The notes under the pieces are model-generated. The model was not told the origin of the DNA. It did no database searches and saw nothing but the letters and a program-made list of their open reading frames with translations. A stretch of DNA of 64,000 bases from Tridacna crocea (lineage: Eukaryota > Mollusca > Bivalvia > Cardiida > Cardiidae), in contig OX031063.1 in NCBI GenBank assembly GCA_943736015.1, positions 34,068,172 to 34,132,171 on the forward strand, in the 5' to 3' direction. Made by a program: the position numbers and the translations under genes. Below are positions 1 to 23,419 of the stretch, piece by piece (position 1 is the stretch's first letter; every line of letters begins with the position of its first letter).

Positions 1-187
1 CTGAGAGCATTGCAGACGACAATTACAATGTGACTGAAATGGTGCAATTGTTTATTGATAGGGTTAAAAACATTGTGGGAAAAGAAGAAAATGCTGGTTT
101 CCAGCATTTTCTCCTTTTGCCAAAATGTTTTCAAAAGGCTTCTTTCCAAGGGTTGTCAAAAGTAGGGATTGTGTGGTAATGGGTTAA
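1..187 (+). repeat. TTAA MITE, left part cut by window edge
   Basis: Keeps GCATTGCAGACGACAA, the palindromic core (about 70-131) and the right end GGTAATGGGTTAA. Confidence 0.85.
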
Positions 188-391
188 TTAAATAATAAAT
201 TAGTTACGCTCTGGGAAATGGGTGTTGTATGTATCTAAATAAAAGTGTCAGCCGTTATCAGCACTCATGGACTGTGTATGCTGATATTTGTCGAAGCTTT
301 TTGTTATTTCTAAATTCCTGCATGTCCATGAACCATTCTACATCATTACAAAACTGGTCTTATCGCTCTATTATCCTGTGATGACTTGCAT

Positions 392-800
392 AACACATCT
401 TCGCAAGCCAAGGCTGGCGAATCACTACGCTGCTCTACCCTTGGCGGATCGAGCTTGATTTTTACATTCCCCCGATACGCTTTTTCATTCGATTCAGCCA
501 GCTCTGACTGCTCTGACGAATGAAATCGCTCGTAGCATTTCATCTTTGATAACAATAGAACAAGGTCGCTACCTTTCGAACAGAAGGTAAACATGGAAAC
601 CCACGTGGATGTCTGCTTATCGCTTCCTGTGTATTCCTAAGCGGTTTGTAAAACGATATTTCGTTGGCTTTTAGAAATATGAGGTAACGGGAGGTAATAA
701 CCAACATCCAATTCAGGGCGCATCGCAGGAATCTCGAAATCGGGCTCAATCAGCCAAGGTAAGATCCACGTAGTGATCGTAACGCTGGCTCGCGACGATG
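392..800 (+). mobile_element. terminal-inverted-repeat element, copy 1
   Basis: Left end CATCTTCGCAAGCCAAGGCT and right end ACGTAGTGATCGTAACGCTG followed by GCTCGCGACGATG are inverted relatives. About 400 bp, no coding frame. Confidence 0.75.
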
Positions 801-824
801 GGTATAACGCATCACGTAGAAGCC

Positions 825-1016
825 TTAACCCTTTACTCCATAGATACTCATTTCTACGCTTTGCTTATAGAAGCCTTGGGAAAAAACATTGTGGCAAAAG
901 GTGAAATTGCTCGTGACGAGCAATTTCACCTTTTGTCACAATGTTTTCTATGCTTTCAAAAGGTCTCATACACACATAAGAAACGGCTTCATACTTGCTG
1001 TTATTTAGGGTCATTG
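825..1016 (-). repeat. TTAA MITE, TTGCTCG-core subfamily
   Basis: Begins TTAACCCTTTACTCCATAG; core arms read GGTGAAATTGCTCGT/ACGAGCAATTTCACC. The far end is eroded. Lies downstream of TDO2. Confidence 0.75.
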
Positions 1017-1203
1017 GATATTGAACAGACTCATACTATTATGTACAGTCCCATTACCCTGCCACAGAAAAAAAAAGCTATTACAAAACAGAAATATCCC
1101 TTCACACAGAGCGAAAATACAAGTCAAGTATGTTCACCAAACTATTCTTAAGTCCAAAGGTTTACTTGAATAAAGTCTGTGTTTGATGAATCCTCAGTAA
1201 CTA

Positions 1204-13446
<12,243 letters not shown>

Positions 13447-13972
13447 TGCCTTGGTCTTCTGTAGGTCCTTTTTTGTGTTTCCTTTGCTTTATTCTATTAA
13501 TCTGTTTTACACAAACATATATTTCAATTGCATTGAAAGAATGGCTTGGAATTCTGATAGAATTCCATATATGGACAAAATAATCTACAATCTCATCTCA
13601 GTTCCCTCCCCCCATAAGAAAAGAGAAGATTCGAAAGAAAATTCTCTAATCACTATCGATACAAAATCAAAAGGTGCTAACACAGCCTAATCAGCTCATA
13701 TGGCTTCACCCAAGATAAAAAAAAAACAACATTTTTTTTTGTTCATAAAAAGACTATTTGAATCGAGGATTATAACCAGAAATTCGTCTGACTGAAACGC
13801 GTCTATTGTTACATAAAGTTAGGCTCTTACTCAAAATATAGGTTAGATTAAAAGTAGAAAAAAAAAGGATCTCTGACCTGGCTTTATCTCTGTCTACATT
13901 GACACCAACAGGGCTCCGTAACAAACCCTGAACCAGATTTGCTTATGTTTTTGTTTCCTTTGTCCGTAACCC

Positions 13973-14206
13973 TTAACCCTTTTCCAAACAAACAAACAAA
14001 AAATGGGCAAAACCAAATTGAGCAAGTCTATAGAGCAGAAAAGTAAATGTACCACTCATGATGATTTCTGTTTTTGATAGGGTAGAAAACATAGTGGGAA
14101 AAGGAGAAAATGCTGGTTACCAGCATTTTCTCCTTTTCCCACCATGTTTTCAAAAGGACTCTTCTCCTAGGTCGTAAAAACCGGGCATTGGTTGGGAAAG
14201 GGTTAA
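13973..14206 (+). repeat. TTAA MITE, intergenic
   Basis: TTAACCCTTTTCCAAACAAA to GGGAAAGGGTTAA; intact GGTTACC core near 14114-14120. Confidence 0.88.
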
Positions 14207-14629
14207 GCTGCTAAATAAGTCAAATGAGACTTTCAGACCGATAAGTACAAACACAAGTTTTTGCTATTTCAAACTTACTTTTGAAAGTGTGGATGAAAGA
14301 TTAGACTGCACGTGTTATGCATGTTTGATGTAGTCTGATCATAATCTACACTGTTAACCATAGGTCGTTGAGTCTTGATTAGCTGCCAAGGTAAAATTCT
14401 TAAAAAAAACTCTGATGTGTCTATTTTTAAGTAAAACAGAGGACAGTAAATTTGGCTGAAAATATAAAGTTTGTCTTTGAAAAAAAGAAAAAGGAGAAAA
14501 TGCAGATAACCAGTATTTCGTCGATTTACTTAAAAAACTTCGTAAAGTTATAAAGCTTGTTTCATGCTGTATTTACGATGTTTGTGAAGGAAAACGTCGA
14601 CTTTCTCCTAATTCCAGAAGTTTTTAATC

Positions 14630-14945
14630 GTTGTCTGCGCATGTCGTATTCTTCGAAGGTTCTACCTGTCTTATATGACGCATCACTAGCCCCAAAAGCG
14701 GGCAGACTGTAATATTACGCTCTATAAAGTAGCAACGGGGAAAATAGCTTTTATCAATACGTTTGAGGAGAAATGAGACCTGCTTTAGCTCCAAATTTCT
14801 TCAAACTGCTGATCATAGCAGATTTAGTTTGAAATTCAAAGTAACGGTTTTCGCGTATGAAAGTGGTTCGGTTCTGTACCCAGGATGCCCAGATTAGATA
14901 GATGAGTATTTATAGAATGCCATCTAGCGGGAGATAGTGGTTTTT
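14630..14945 (+). repeat. dispersed repeat related to 30990-31415
   Basis: Carries CCTGTCTTATATGACGCATC, GTTTGAAATTCAAAGTAACG and GAATGCCATCTAGCGGGAGA, matching the inverted copy 16 kb away. Confidence 0.65.
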
Positions 14946-15640
14946 AACTATTCGTCTACCTCAGAGTTGTTAAAAACTCGGTATCGTTTTTTGATAGAGC
15001 ACTCTTTGGATTACTGTTTACCAGCACTTTTCCCCTGTCTCACAATGTTTTCAAACTGAGGCATCCATTGTTTTTGCTTCCGCATGATCTTTAAAGCACG
15101 GGACTTTTTACATAAAGAGATAACGCATTGATCCCAACGGTGCCCCCATTCTGTCCCCGTCTCTCTTTCGTTGGGAACAAAATAAAGTTGTTGTTTTTTT
15201 TTCAGGCCTAAAACAACATTTTACTGTTCAACTGTAATTTTTGATTCCATTTACGATACAAAACATTGCAGGAAATGACTAACAGTATTTAAATCACTCT
15301 CACATTTAAAGATACGTAAAAGAATGTCCACTTAGTTACTGAAATAATCAGTGAAATTATTCATTTCCTTCAATATTTGTATATTGAAATATATTATATA
15401 TATTGCATTCTTTGTACTATACTGCTATGACTATTAAGCTTAAGAATATTATGCTTAAGAGTCAAAATAGAATTTCTGTTCTGTTCTGTAATCAACTGTT
15501 GTCACTATGGTCATAGTTTGTCCCTGGATAGTGGACTGTATAGATCAAGATCAGATTGCACAAATGTGCGGTCTGGTCTTTGATCTTCACCGTTCCGGTA
15601 AATTTAACTTACATAGAAAGAAAACTATGGAAGTGAGGAG

Positions 15641-15867
15641 TTAAACTTTAACCAAACAAACCCTGGTTTTTACGACCCTGAGATAGAAGCCTTTTGAAAA
15701 CATTGTGGGAAAAGGAGAAAATGCTGGTAACCAGCATTTTCTCCTTTTCCCACAATTTTTTCTACCCTTCCCAAATCAAATTTAGATTTTTCAGTCACAT
15801 TTTTTGTCGTTTGCAAATGCTTTAAATTTGGTTCAGTCTGCAAAATTGTCGTTTGATAAAGAGTTAA
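15641..15867 (-). repeat. TTAA MITE, intergenic
   Basis: Left end TTAAACTTTAACCAAACAAA is slightly altered; core intact; right end GATAAAGAGTTAA. Confidence 0.88.
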
Positions 15868-15929
15868 CCTACTAGGGAGAGACCGCCAATGTCTGGTCTA
15901 CAGATAAAGCATTTAGAATTTTCTTCACA

Positions 15930-16021
15930 ACTCTTTACCAAACGACAAAATTTTAGACTCATGAATTGATAGCATTTGCAGAAGATAAAATTTAACATGA
16001 CTCAAATAATTGAAGTTTTCT
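15930..16021 (+). repeat. truncated left half of a TTAA MITE
   Basis: Reads CTCTTTACCAAACGACAAAA through the GCATTTGCAGA block and stops before any palindrome, immediately before a full copy. Confidence 0.7.
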
Positions 16022-16251
16022 TTAACTCATTACCCAACGACAAAATTTTAGGTTTATCAAAATCGAAAGTATTTGCAGATGATAAAATAAAAGTGACTGA
16101 AAATTTGAAATTTGTTTTGTGAAGGGTAGAAAACATTGTGGGAAAAAGGAGAAAATGCTGGTTACCAACATTTTCTCCTTTTCCTACAATGTTTTCTAAA
16201 GGCTTCTTTCTCAGGGTCGTCAACAATAGGGATTGTGTGGTAATGGGTTAA
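16022..16251 (+). repeat. TTAA MITE, intergenic
   Basis: TTAACTCATTACCCAACGAC to GTGGTAATGGGTTAA; core GCTGGTTACCAACA has one arm mismatch. Confidence 0.9.
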
Positions 16252-16425
16252 AAGGTAAAAAAGAATCATTATTTAACAGCGGTTTTCCTTCTCAAACAAT
16301 GATTTTAAAGCTGTTTCCCTTAAGGTAGCTGAAACTTAGGAATCATTGTGTAGTAAGGGGTTTAGGATTGGTCTGATAACCTCGATGAAAAGTTTTCCGT
16401 GACTTTTTAATAACTACCGTGCTGT

Positions 16426-16654
16426 TTAACCCGTTCCAAAACAATCCCTGGTTTTTAAGGGTCTCGAATAGTAGCCTTTTGAAAACATCGTGGGAAAAGG
16501 AGAAAATGCTGGTAACCAGCATTTTCTCCTTTTCCCACAATGTTTTCTACCCTATCATAGACAGAAATCAACTTTTCAGCAAGAGTCCAATTTTCGTCTG
16601 CAAATGCTTTCAATTTTGTCTAGTCCAAAAGTTTGTCGTTTGGGAAAGGGTTAA
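16426..16654 (-). repeat. TTAA MITE, intergenic, TTTCCCAAAC-end subtype
   Basis: TTAACCCGTTCCAAAACAAT to GGGAAAGGGTTAA with CCCTGGTTTTTAAGGGTCT after the left end; core intact. Confidence 0.9.
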
Positions 16655-17357
16655 AATAGGGCTTTTCTTAGGTAGTTGGTCAAGTAATTCACTCGGCACA
16701 GTCCATCCAAACCTACAATTTTGTTAAACACAATGTACTCACGAGTAGGCCTAGACCGGAAAAAAGCAAAGAAAAGGAGCCATGTTAAGGCAAAAAAAGG
16801 GGGTTTTAAATTCGTCTTCGTGATACATAATATCAAGTAGGTCATCACATGCTTTTAGGTCCATAAAATCCAGTTTGTCTAACAACGAACTGTATCACGA
16901 GGTAGAAAGGACCTGAGACATGCTGAAAATTTTCAAAGAGGAAAGTTTCAACCCATATCAGCCCGCCCGATAGGTTGATACTTTTTGCGGATGCACAAAG
17001 TATGGCCCGTACTGAGAGTCAACGACTGTATGAATAACATTTTTGTGAAATTTGAGAAAATGCCGTTCATAGTCTCAAAGCGTCGGTTTACTTAAACAAC
17101 CTCGTAACTATAGTTAGAAACAACCTGTAATTACGAGGTTTTTGAAGTAATCCGACTATAGCCTTATCTTTATCTTCTACTACCTAACGTTCTTTCATTT
17201 TCTTTACTTTTCAAGGGAAATAACTCTAATTAACTCCTGCTGGTACTCTTATCGTTATTCACAACCCATCCGTTTGGTGTAAGGCCGGGTTAAAGTCTCA
17301 TTTAATTGTTTATAGTTTATTAAAAGGCCTGCAAATCAGCTGGTCTGAGGGGAAATT

Positions 17358-17483
17358 ATGGCATATGTTTCGTTAAGTCTACTGGGTCTAGTAGCAGTAG
17401 GACTTCCCCTGTTTGGGTTTTTGTTTGCAATCATCTGGTCAATGCTTTATGACTGGGAAGCTTCATGCAGGACAAGATGCCAC
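17358..17483 (+). CDS. PGAP2: PGAP2 exon 1 (residues 1-42)
   Basis: ATG at 17358 with TGA in frame at 17346-17348; donor GTAAGT, phase 0. Encodes the first membrane segment (LFGFLFAIIWSML) and ends CRTRCH, just before the conserved VNYLP block. Confidence 0.9.
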
Positions 17484-20400
17484 GTAAGTTTTCAGTGATG
17501 CATTCAACTTTATAGGTAGTTAAACCCATTAATCCATGAAAAAAGTCTTCCAATTTGAAAGCATTTGCAGACGACAAATGAAAATTGCGTCAAATGGATC
17601 ATGCTTTTCTTGATAATAAGGTAAAATTCATTTCTTGTGAAAAAAGGAGAAAATGATGAATACTACTGCAGTATTCATCATTTTCTCCTTCACAAGAAAT
17701 GAATTTTTTGTCTTAACAAATTGATTTTTTTGTTTGAAAATTCTGTTTAGGGTTGTAAAATCTTGGTATTTTTTGTTAAGGGTTAAAACAAATTTTCATA
17801 AGACATTTAACCCAATGGCTTTTTATGAAATACAAATATTTTCAACTTAAATGCTTAACATAAGAAAAACCCAGTTTATTTATTATTACATCTCTTACTC
17901 AAGGTGTGTATGTTACAAAATACACACACAAATGCCCCCCCCCCTCCTTCCCCTTTCCCCCCACCCCCACACACACACCATAATTCCATTTTTTTTTTTT
18001 GTATTATTGATATTAACATATTATGAATGACTTTCATGAACATTTTAGGTAATGAAAGTTTTAACCCTCTCTCCGACCTGAAAAGATCTGCTGACGACAA
18101 ATTTGACTCAAGCATTGAAATTTTTTTGAGGAAGGATAGAAAAAATTGTGGGCAAAGGAGAAAACGCTGGTTACCTGCATTTCCTCTTATTTCAACAATG
18201 TTTTCGAAAAGCTTCTTTCTCAGGGTTATTTATTAAAGTCAGGATTGTTTGGTAAAGGGTTAATAATGTGTCTTAACCCATTACGACACAATCACTACTT
18301 TTACAACTCTGACTAAGAAGCCTTTTGAAAGCATTTTGGGAAAGGGAGAAATGCTGGTGACCTGGCATCATTTTCTCTTTTTCCAATAATGTGTTCTAAC
18401 CTTCTCAAAACAAAGTTTTAATTTTCAGTTACATTTTTGCCAGCTGCAAATGCTTTCAATTTGAACCAGCCAAAAATTTTGTCATTTGGTATAGAGGTAG
18501 CCATGTTTGCTTCTTGAAGTTAATTTCATTTATCTGCAATACAGATTACACAAATGAAACAGAAAGTACTGTGCTCTTTCTTTGATACAATAAAATTTTT
18601 AATGGACTGGTGATGGTGTGGTGCACAATAAATGCACAAATAAGAAAAGAAGCACCATTACTGAGACTTAAGACCACATCTGGTTTGAACAAGCAGCGTT
18701 TTGGCCACATCTCATAAGTAGAGGACAGCAGAGAATAAAGATGACACAACAAAATTTTTGGCTCACATGTCAGAATTGAAAGTATGTCGTTTAAAAATTA
18801 TGATTTATTTTGGGAGATATACATGTAGATGAACTGTGGGAGGAGGAGAAAATTTTGGGGAAATATTACAATGATTTGCTTTCTCTTTTCTCCTCATTAT
18901 GTTTTCAAAAGCTTTCTTTCTCGTGATCTTGAAAACTTGTGAATGCATTTGTGGTAAAGAATTAGATATCCGTGTAGAACAAAAAGATATTTTAATCAAA
19001 CTAAATTGTTACATGAATGATACTTACATGCAAAGCTGTGGCAGCTTTTTTCATTTTTTTTTTTTTTTTTTTTTTTTTTATTATTTCTCCTTTTGCCACA
19101 GTATTTTCATGAGTAGTTTATTGCATGACATAAATGTCATCTGAGGGCGATTTCATGACAATTACAGTATGCTTCAAGTACATGTACAAATAAAGTCCTG
19201 TTTCATGTTTATTTCTCATACTAGTTGCTTAAAGATTCCAGTCTCTAACTCTGATTACAGGCTGTCAATTATTTACCAACTGTCAGTTCAGCGATTGGGG
19301 GATTCAAACCACAGAGATATGTGTGGCGGATGTGCATCATGCTGCATGCTGGACTTCGATTCTTGTTGGTGTTCTGTTACTATCACTGGCACATGCAGGT
19401 TCATGTACCATCATACCACAGCCTGTACTCAAGTATTGTAAAGCTGGCAATTCTGTCTCATACTTTAGAAAATGTAGCCCTGATTACTCTAACAGCCATA
19501 TCATCGACAGATAATGGAGGTACAGGTTAAATCTTGCCAACATTAAGCCAAAGGCTTCTAAGCCCAACCCAAGGATCGTTTGTGGACAGTGTAGCTAAGA
19601 TCAGACTGCATGATTATGCTGTCTCATCTTAGTTCTACACTGTCCCTTAAGGAAGTATTTTTTCCAAAGAAAATTTTGAAATTGCAATACTCTGCTTTTT
19701 TCTACCAGTTTAATGGTTTCTTTAAAGCTATTGAGCAGGTTAAGGGTTAACTCTACTTTTAATATTCCTTTTTCTGCCTGTGATGTGAACAGTCATGCCT
19801 GCAGTATAACTCTTTACTAGACTACAAATTATTACATTCATTCAAATTGAAAGTAGTTCTAGACTACGATTGGACATTACTTGAAAACTACAATTTCTGC
19901 TTGCAAGGTTAGAAGGCATTGTGGCGAAAAGAGAAAACGGTGGTTTCCGGCATTTTTGTCTTTCCCAATAGTGTTTTCGAAATCTATCTTCATCAAAGTC
20001 TGTTAAAACATGGGATTGTGTTGTAAATAACTGATAAACAGTCAGAATTAAAATAGTCACCACACTGAAATTGTACAATTGATATCTACCTCCATTTTCT
20101 ACACAGAATTGTTACGGTACATGTTGCTGTTAGTATGTCTTTAGATTCAAGCTTCCCAAAAAGTGTTACAAACTACATTATTTTGTTTTTGCTATCATCA
20201 TCATCATCATCATCTTCTTCTTCTTAAAAATCAATAGACACTTTCTGTATCTGTTTTTTTTTTTTTTTTTTCAGAAGTCCATGAGGATGCTTTTATAACA
20301 TTTATGGTGTGTTCTCAAGTGTACATGCTTTTATCATGTGTTCTTATATGCTGGACTCATAGAAGTGGAAACTTTAAGCCTACTCAAGGGGTATTTACTT

Positions 20401-22839
20401 AACTCTATAGATCTACTGCTGAAAAAAAATCGAACTTTTAACATTTTGAAAGCTTTTAAAAAATGCCTTTTAAAGGGATGAAAACATCATCATTGAATGT
20501 GGGAAAGGAAGAAAATGCCATATTCAGGCATATATTGAATGTGGATTAATTATTGGTATGATTTGCTTATTGATTTATATATGAACAATATAGCAGAAGG
20601 GGGTTTAACTCTTTACCAACGACAAAATTTTAGACTTGTCCAAATTGAAAGCTTTTGCAGACGACAAATTGAATGTGACTTAAATGATGAATGATGTGAC
20701 ATGGTAGAAAACATTGTGGGAAAAGGAGAAAATGCTGGTTACCAGCATTTTCTCCTTTTCCCACAATGTTTTCAAAAGGCTTCTTTTTCAGGGTTGTTTA
20801 AAATTCAGGATTGTGTGGGAAAGAGTTACTGCATCTCCATGATACATTATACCAAGGACAGATAATTGTGCATGTAGCTAAAAAAAAATCTGTATTGTCT
20901 GAAAACTAGCAGAATCCTATGGTAGAATTGTCTTTTGACAAGCAGAAAATAAACTAAGAGCAATTACATTTACAGTAGTTGCAACCCAGGTCAGCCTGCG
21001 CAGACTCTATAACCTGGCCTAAATTGATACTTTTTGCATGTGAATTAAACATCTTTTTCACACATTTTGGCTCAGATTGAATATACAATTCAGGTAAATG
21101 TATTTATTTTTTCCAGGAAAAGAGAGTATTGAAATTCAAGACATTCCTTTTTGTGTTCAACTTTACGGTGTTCCAGATAGCTGTGTACCTCTATTTTCGT
21201 CACAACAAATATTGTGAACCTTATAGTATGGGCATTACTTTTTTTCTTCTTATTTTTGTAATTCTTTACCATCCAATGATGTTTTTGTACTTATGCAATT
21301 TGAGAGCAATTGCAGACACGAAATCAAATGTGTCTCAAATTGGGATTTTTCTTAATGAGTGGAAAAAAATTGTGGGATTATCAGAATTTTCTCTTTTTTT
21401 CACGATATTTCCCACAATATTTTCAATAGTTTTGTTCATAATGGGTCTTTAACTCATTACCAAACGACAATATTTTAGGCATGTCCAAATTTGCAGACAA
21501 CAAAATAAAAGTGACAGAAGATTTGAAATTTGTTTTGTGAAGGATAGAAAAAAGTGACTGAAAATTTGAAATTTGTTTTGTGAAGAATAGAAAACATTGT
21601 GGGAAAAGGAGAAAATGCTTGTTACCAGCATTTTCTTCTTTTCCTACAATGTTTACTGAAGGTTTCTTTCTCAGGGTCATCAACTGTTACAGGTGCTATA
21701 CCCTTTTGATTTTTTTTCAGTATCCTATCACAATGCAAAATGAACAGGTTTTCATTGACCATCTACCATTCTGGTTTGAAAATATTGCATTCGTCCTTTT
21801 CATATTATAAGTACATTATCATTCATAATAATGATGTTACCAATACAAATGAAATGAAAAGTGTTGAAGAGAAGCTTTATTCTAGGAGTCTTCTTGCTTT
21901 CAAAGATTCTATAATTATGATTGAGTGACATATATTTTCCTATAGATTCTTGCTTTTGTCTAGCACCCTTTAAGCTTTGCCAACTACACAATAGTATACA
22001 TTTCAACTTGGATTTGGCTAAACCCAGATTTAACCCTTTACCACACAACAAAATTTTAGACTAGTCTAAATTAACCCTTTCCCAAACAATCCCTGGTTTT
22101 TACGGGTCTGGAGTAGTAGCCTTTTGAAAACATTGTGGGAAAAGGAGAAAATGCTAGTAACAAGCATTTTCTCCTTTTCCCACAATGTTTTCTACCCTAT
22201 CATAGACAGAAATCATCTTTTCAAGAGTTGAATTGTCATCTGCAAATGCTTTCAATTTGGTCCAAAAGTTTGTCCTTTGGGAAAGGGTTAAGAGCCCCTG
22301 TAGATGACAAAATAAATGTGATTCAAATGACGTTAATTATTTTACAAAGGCTTGAAAACATTCTGGGAACAGGAGAAATGCTGGTTTCCAGCATTTTCTT
22401 CTGTTCCCACAATTTTTTTCAAAAAAGCTCTTGCCTTAATGTTGTTAAAATTTGTGAATATATGGGAAAGGGTTAATACCTAATGTTGACAGTGTAGGCC
22501 AATATCAGACTGCACAGAACTTGGAGTCTGATCTTGGATCTACCCTGTCCACTTTATTACCAGATATTGTATTTTGAACAACAACAGCCTTGCAATGCTG
22601 TATCAAGATTTTTAAAGCTGTCATAGTATGTCTGTTTGGATTTTCAGCTTTAAAAGGGTAAATATAATTATCTGCTTGTTCTTTCTGTTTCAGTTTATAC
22701 CTGGTTTGCTCTATTTGAGTATTTAACCATTCTCTCCAACATAGCTTTTCATGGGTTGTGTTCTGTTGACTTCAGAGACTATTCTTTTACATTCCTTCCC
22801 ACCGAGGATATACGATCAGGCATGTTCAAGAACAGATAG
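17358..22839 (+). CDS. PGAP2: post-GPI attachment to proteins factor 2 (PGAP2), 5 exons, complete
   Basis: Golgi/ER multi-pass membrane protein of the FRAG1/DRAM/Sfk1 family. In mammals PGAP2 acts in lipid (fatty-acid) remodelling of GPI anchors after attachment to protein, and its loss lowers surface GPI-anchored proteins. Five exons with agreeing phases give 251 residues; human PGAP2 is about 254. Visible features: a hydrophobic segment at about 5-28, VNYLPTVSSAIGG at 44-56 (human has PNYLPSVSSAIGG), further membrane segments near 66-87, 100-123, 134-155, 174-194 and 205-228, and the family hallmark YFRHNKYCE at 193-201 (human YFRHNMYCE). The ATG has an in-frame TGA 9 bases upstream, so translation starts here unless an unseen splice site intervenes; the N-terminus is about 18 residues shorter than the human form. 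Introns 1-4 all contain MITE copies, including one nested pair in intron 4. Confidence 0.94.
17520..17787 (+). repeat. TTAA MITE with a replaced palindrome, PGAP2 intron 1
   Basis: Starts about 36 bases after exon 1 and keeps GAAAGCATTTGCAGACGACA. The core is a different palindrome centred on ATACTACTGCAGTAT (about 17630-17706), with arms extended to ATTCATTTCTTGTGAA/TTCACAAGAAATGAAT. Confidence 0.8.
18061..18263 (+). repeat. TTAA MITE in PGAP2 intron 1
   Basis: TTAACCCTCTCTCCGACCTG to GGTAAAGGGTTAA; core arms partly mismatched. Confidence 0.8.
18273..18499 (-). repeat. TTAA MITE in PGAP2 intron 1
   Basis: TTAACCCATTACGACACAAT; core diverged around GAAATGCTGGTGACCTGGCA. Opposite orientation to the copy ending 9 bases earlier. 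Confidence 0.8.
18835..18990 (+). repeat. degenerate TTAA MITE in PGAP2 intron 1
   Basis: Recognisable by GTGGGAGGAGGAGAAAAT and CTCATTATGTTTTCAAAAGC; ends GGTAAAGAATTAG. Confidence 0.5.
19261..19519 (+). CDS. PGAP2: PGAP2 exon 2 (residues 43-129)
   Basis: Acceptor GATTACAG, donor GTACAG, ends in phase 1. Encodes AVNYLPTVSSAIGG, PQRYVWRMCIMLHAG and HTLENVALITLTAISS; human PGAP2 has PQRYVWRFCIGLHSAPR and NVVENLALLVLTYVSS. Confidence 0.95.
19583..19648. repeat. CAGACTGCAC palindrome element, PGAP2 intron 2
   Basis: GGACAGTGTAGCTAAGATCA pairs with the block ending AGTTCTACACTGTCC; 63 bases after the exon 2 donor. Confidence 0.75.
19806..20035 (+). repeat. degenerate TTAA MITE in PGAP2 intron 2
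   Basis: AACTCTTTACTAGACTACAA start, core remnant GAGAAAACGGTGGTTTCCGG, right end GGATTGTGTTGTAAA. Confidence 0.6.
20275..20390 (+). CDS. PGAP2: PGAP2 exon 3 (residues 129-167)
   Basis: Acceptor TTTTTCAG after about 20 T, donor GTATTT, ends in phase 0. Encodes EVHEDAFITFMVCSQVYMLL, the counterpart of IHENAFIVFIASSLGHMLL. A degenerate TTAA repeat begins 9 bases after the exon. Confidence 0.93.
20605..20828 (+). repeat. TTAA MITE in PGAP2 intron 3
   Basis: TTAACTCTTTACCAACGACA to GTGGGAAAGAGTTA; perfect core with GGTTACC centre. A decayed relative starts at 20399, 9 bases after exon 3. Confidence 0.9.
21117..21225 (+). CDS. PGAP2: PGAP2 exon 4 (residues 168-204)
   Basis: Acceptor TTTTCCAG, donor GTATGG, ends in phase 1. 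Encodes a membrane segment and YFRHNKYCEPY, the most recognisable motif of the family. Confidence 0.95.
21259..21452 (+). repeat. degenerate TTAA MITE in PGAP2 intron 4
   Basis: AATTCTTTACCATCCAATGA, GAGAGCAATTGCAGACACGA and GGAAAAAAATTGTGGGATTA mark an old copy; it ends at the TTAA (21449) used by the next one. Confidence 0.6.
21449..21690 (+). repeat. TTAA MITE with internal duplication, PGAP2 intron 4
   Basis: Intact left end and core, but AAATTTGTTTTGTGAAG and the sequence around it are duplicated in tandem (about 21507-21595). The right end is lost after CAGGGTCATCAACTG. Confidence 0.85.
22030..22476 (+). repeat. TTAA MITE interrupted by another copy, PGAP2 intron 4
   Basis: Outer copy: TTAACCCTTTACCACACAAC to CTAGTCTAAA, then the inner element, then resumes at GAGCCCCTGTAGATGACAAA and runs through its own core (GCTGGTTTCCAGC) to GGGAAAGGGTTAA. 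Confidence 0.88.
22071..22291 (-). mobile_element. inner TTAA MITE inserted in another copy
   Basis: TTAACCCTTTCCCAAACAAT to GGGAAAGGGTTAA; TTAA at both junctions where one TTAA would remain after removal. Confidence 0.88.
22694..22839 (+). CDS. PGAP2: PGAP2 exon 5 (residues 204-251 and stop)
   Basis: Acceptor CTGTTTCAG, stop TAG at 22837-22839. Encodes YTWFALFEYLTILSNIAFHG, matching the ALFEY..VLTNMAFH region of relatives, then a short hydrophilic tail. Confidence 0.92.
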
Positions 22840-22878
22840 ACAGGAATGTTATTCTTAAATGTATTTTCCTTATGTAAC

Positions 22879-23104
22879 TCTTCAAAAAACAACAAAGTTC
22901 TTGAGGATTCCCACACATTGAAAGCAAAGGCTGATAAAATATTAGATATGGCTTAAATCATAGCATAAACTATTATCTTTACAAAACATTGATGGATAAG
23001 GAAAAAATGCTAGTAACCAGTATTTTCTCCTTTGCCCTCAGTGTTTTAAAGGCCTCCTTTTTCAGGGTTGTTACAACAGGGCATTGTTTGGTAAAGAGTG
23101 AGTT
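22879..23104 (+). repeat. degenerate TTAA MITE downstream of PGAP2
   Basis: Core GCTAGTAACCAGTATTTTCT and right end GGCATTGTTTGGTAAAGAG preserved. It lies within 50 bases of the PGAP2 stop codon, so may be in the 3' UTR. Confidence 0.65.
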
Positions 23105-23172
23105 CACAATTGGAAAGTATTTGTAGAAAAATCAGACAAATTGTAAACTTTTTCTATCAAACAAAGGACTAT

Positions 23173-23401
23173 TTAACTCACTACCAGATGATAAAATTTT
23201 AGATTTATCCAAATCAAAAGCATTTTGCAGATGACAAAATAAAAGTGACTGAAAATTTGAAATTTGCTTTGTGAAGGATAGAAAACATTGTGGGAAAAGG
23301 AGAAAATGCTGGTTACCAGCATTTTCTCCTTTTCAAACAATGTTTTCTAAAGACTTCTTTCATGGGTCATCAAAAGTAGGGATTGTGTAGTAATGGGTAA
23401 A
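23173..23401 (+). repeat. TTAA MITE, intergenic
   Basis: TTAACTCACTACCAGATGAT to GTAATGGGTAAAG; core intact on the left arm. Confidence 0.85.
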
Positions 23402-23419
23402 GTGTGATTCAATAATGAG

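Larger units (their letters stand above)
13447..17357. other. intergenic region between divergent TDO2 and PGAP2
   Basis: Should hold both promoters. No TATA box or regulatory site could be assigned. It contains five MITE copies or fragments, a palindromic CAGACTGCAC element at 15530-15595 and a dispersed repeat at about 14630-14945; no coding exon was recognised. Confidence 0.6.
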
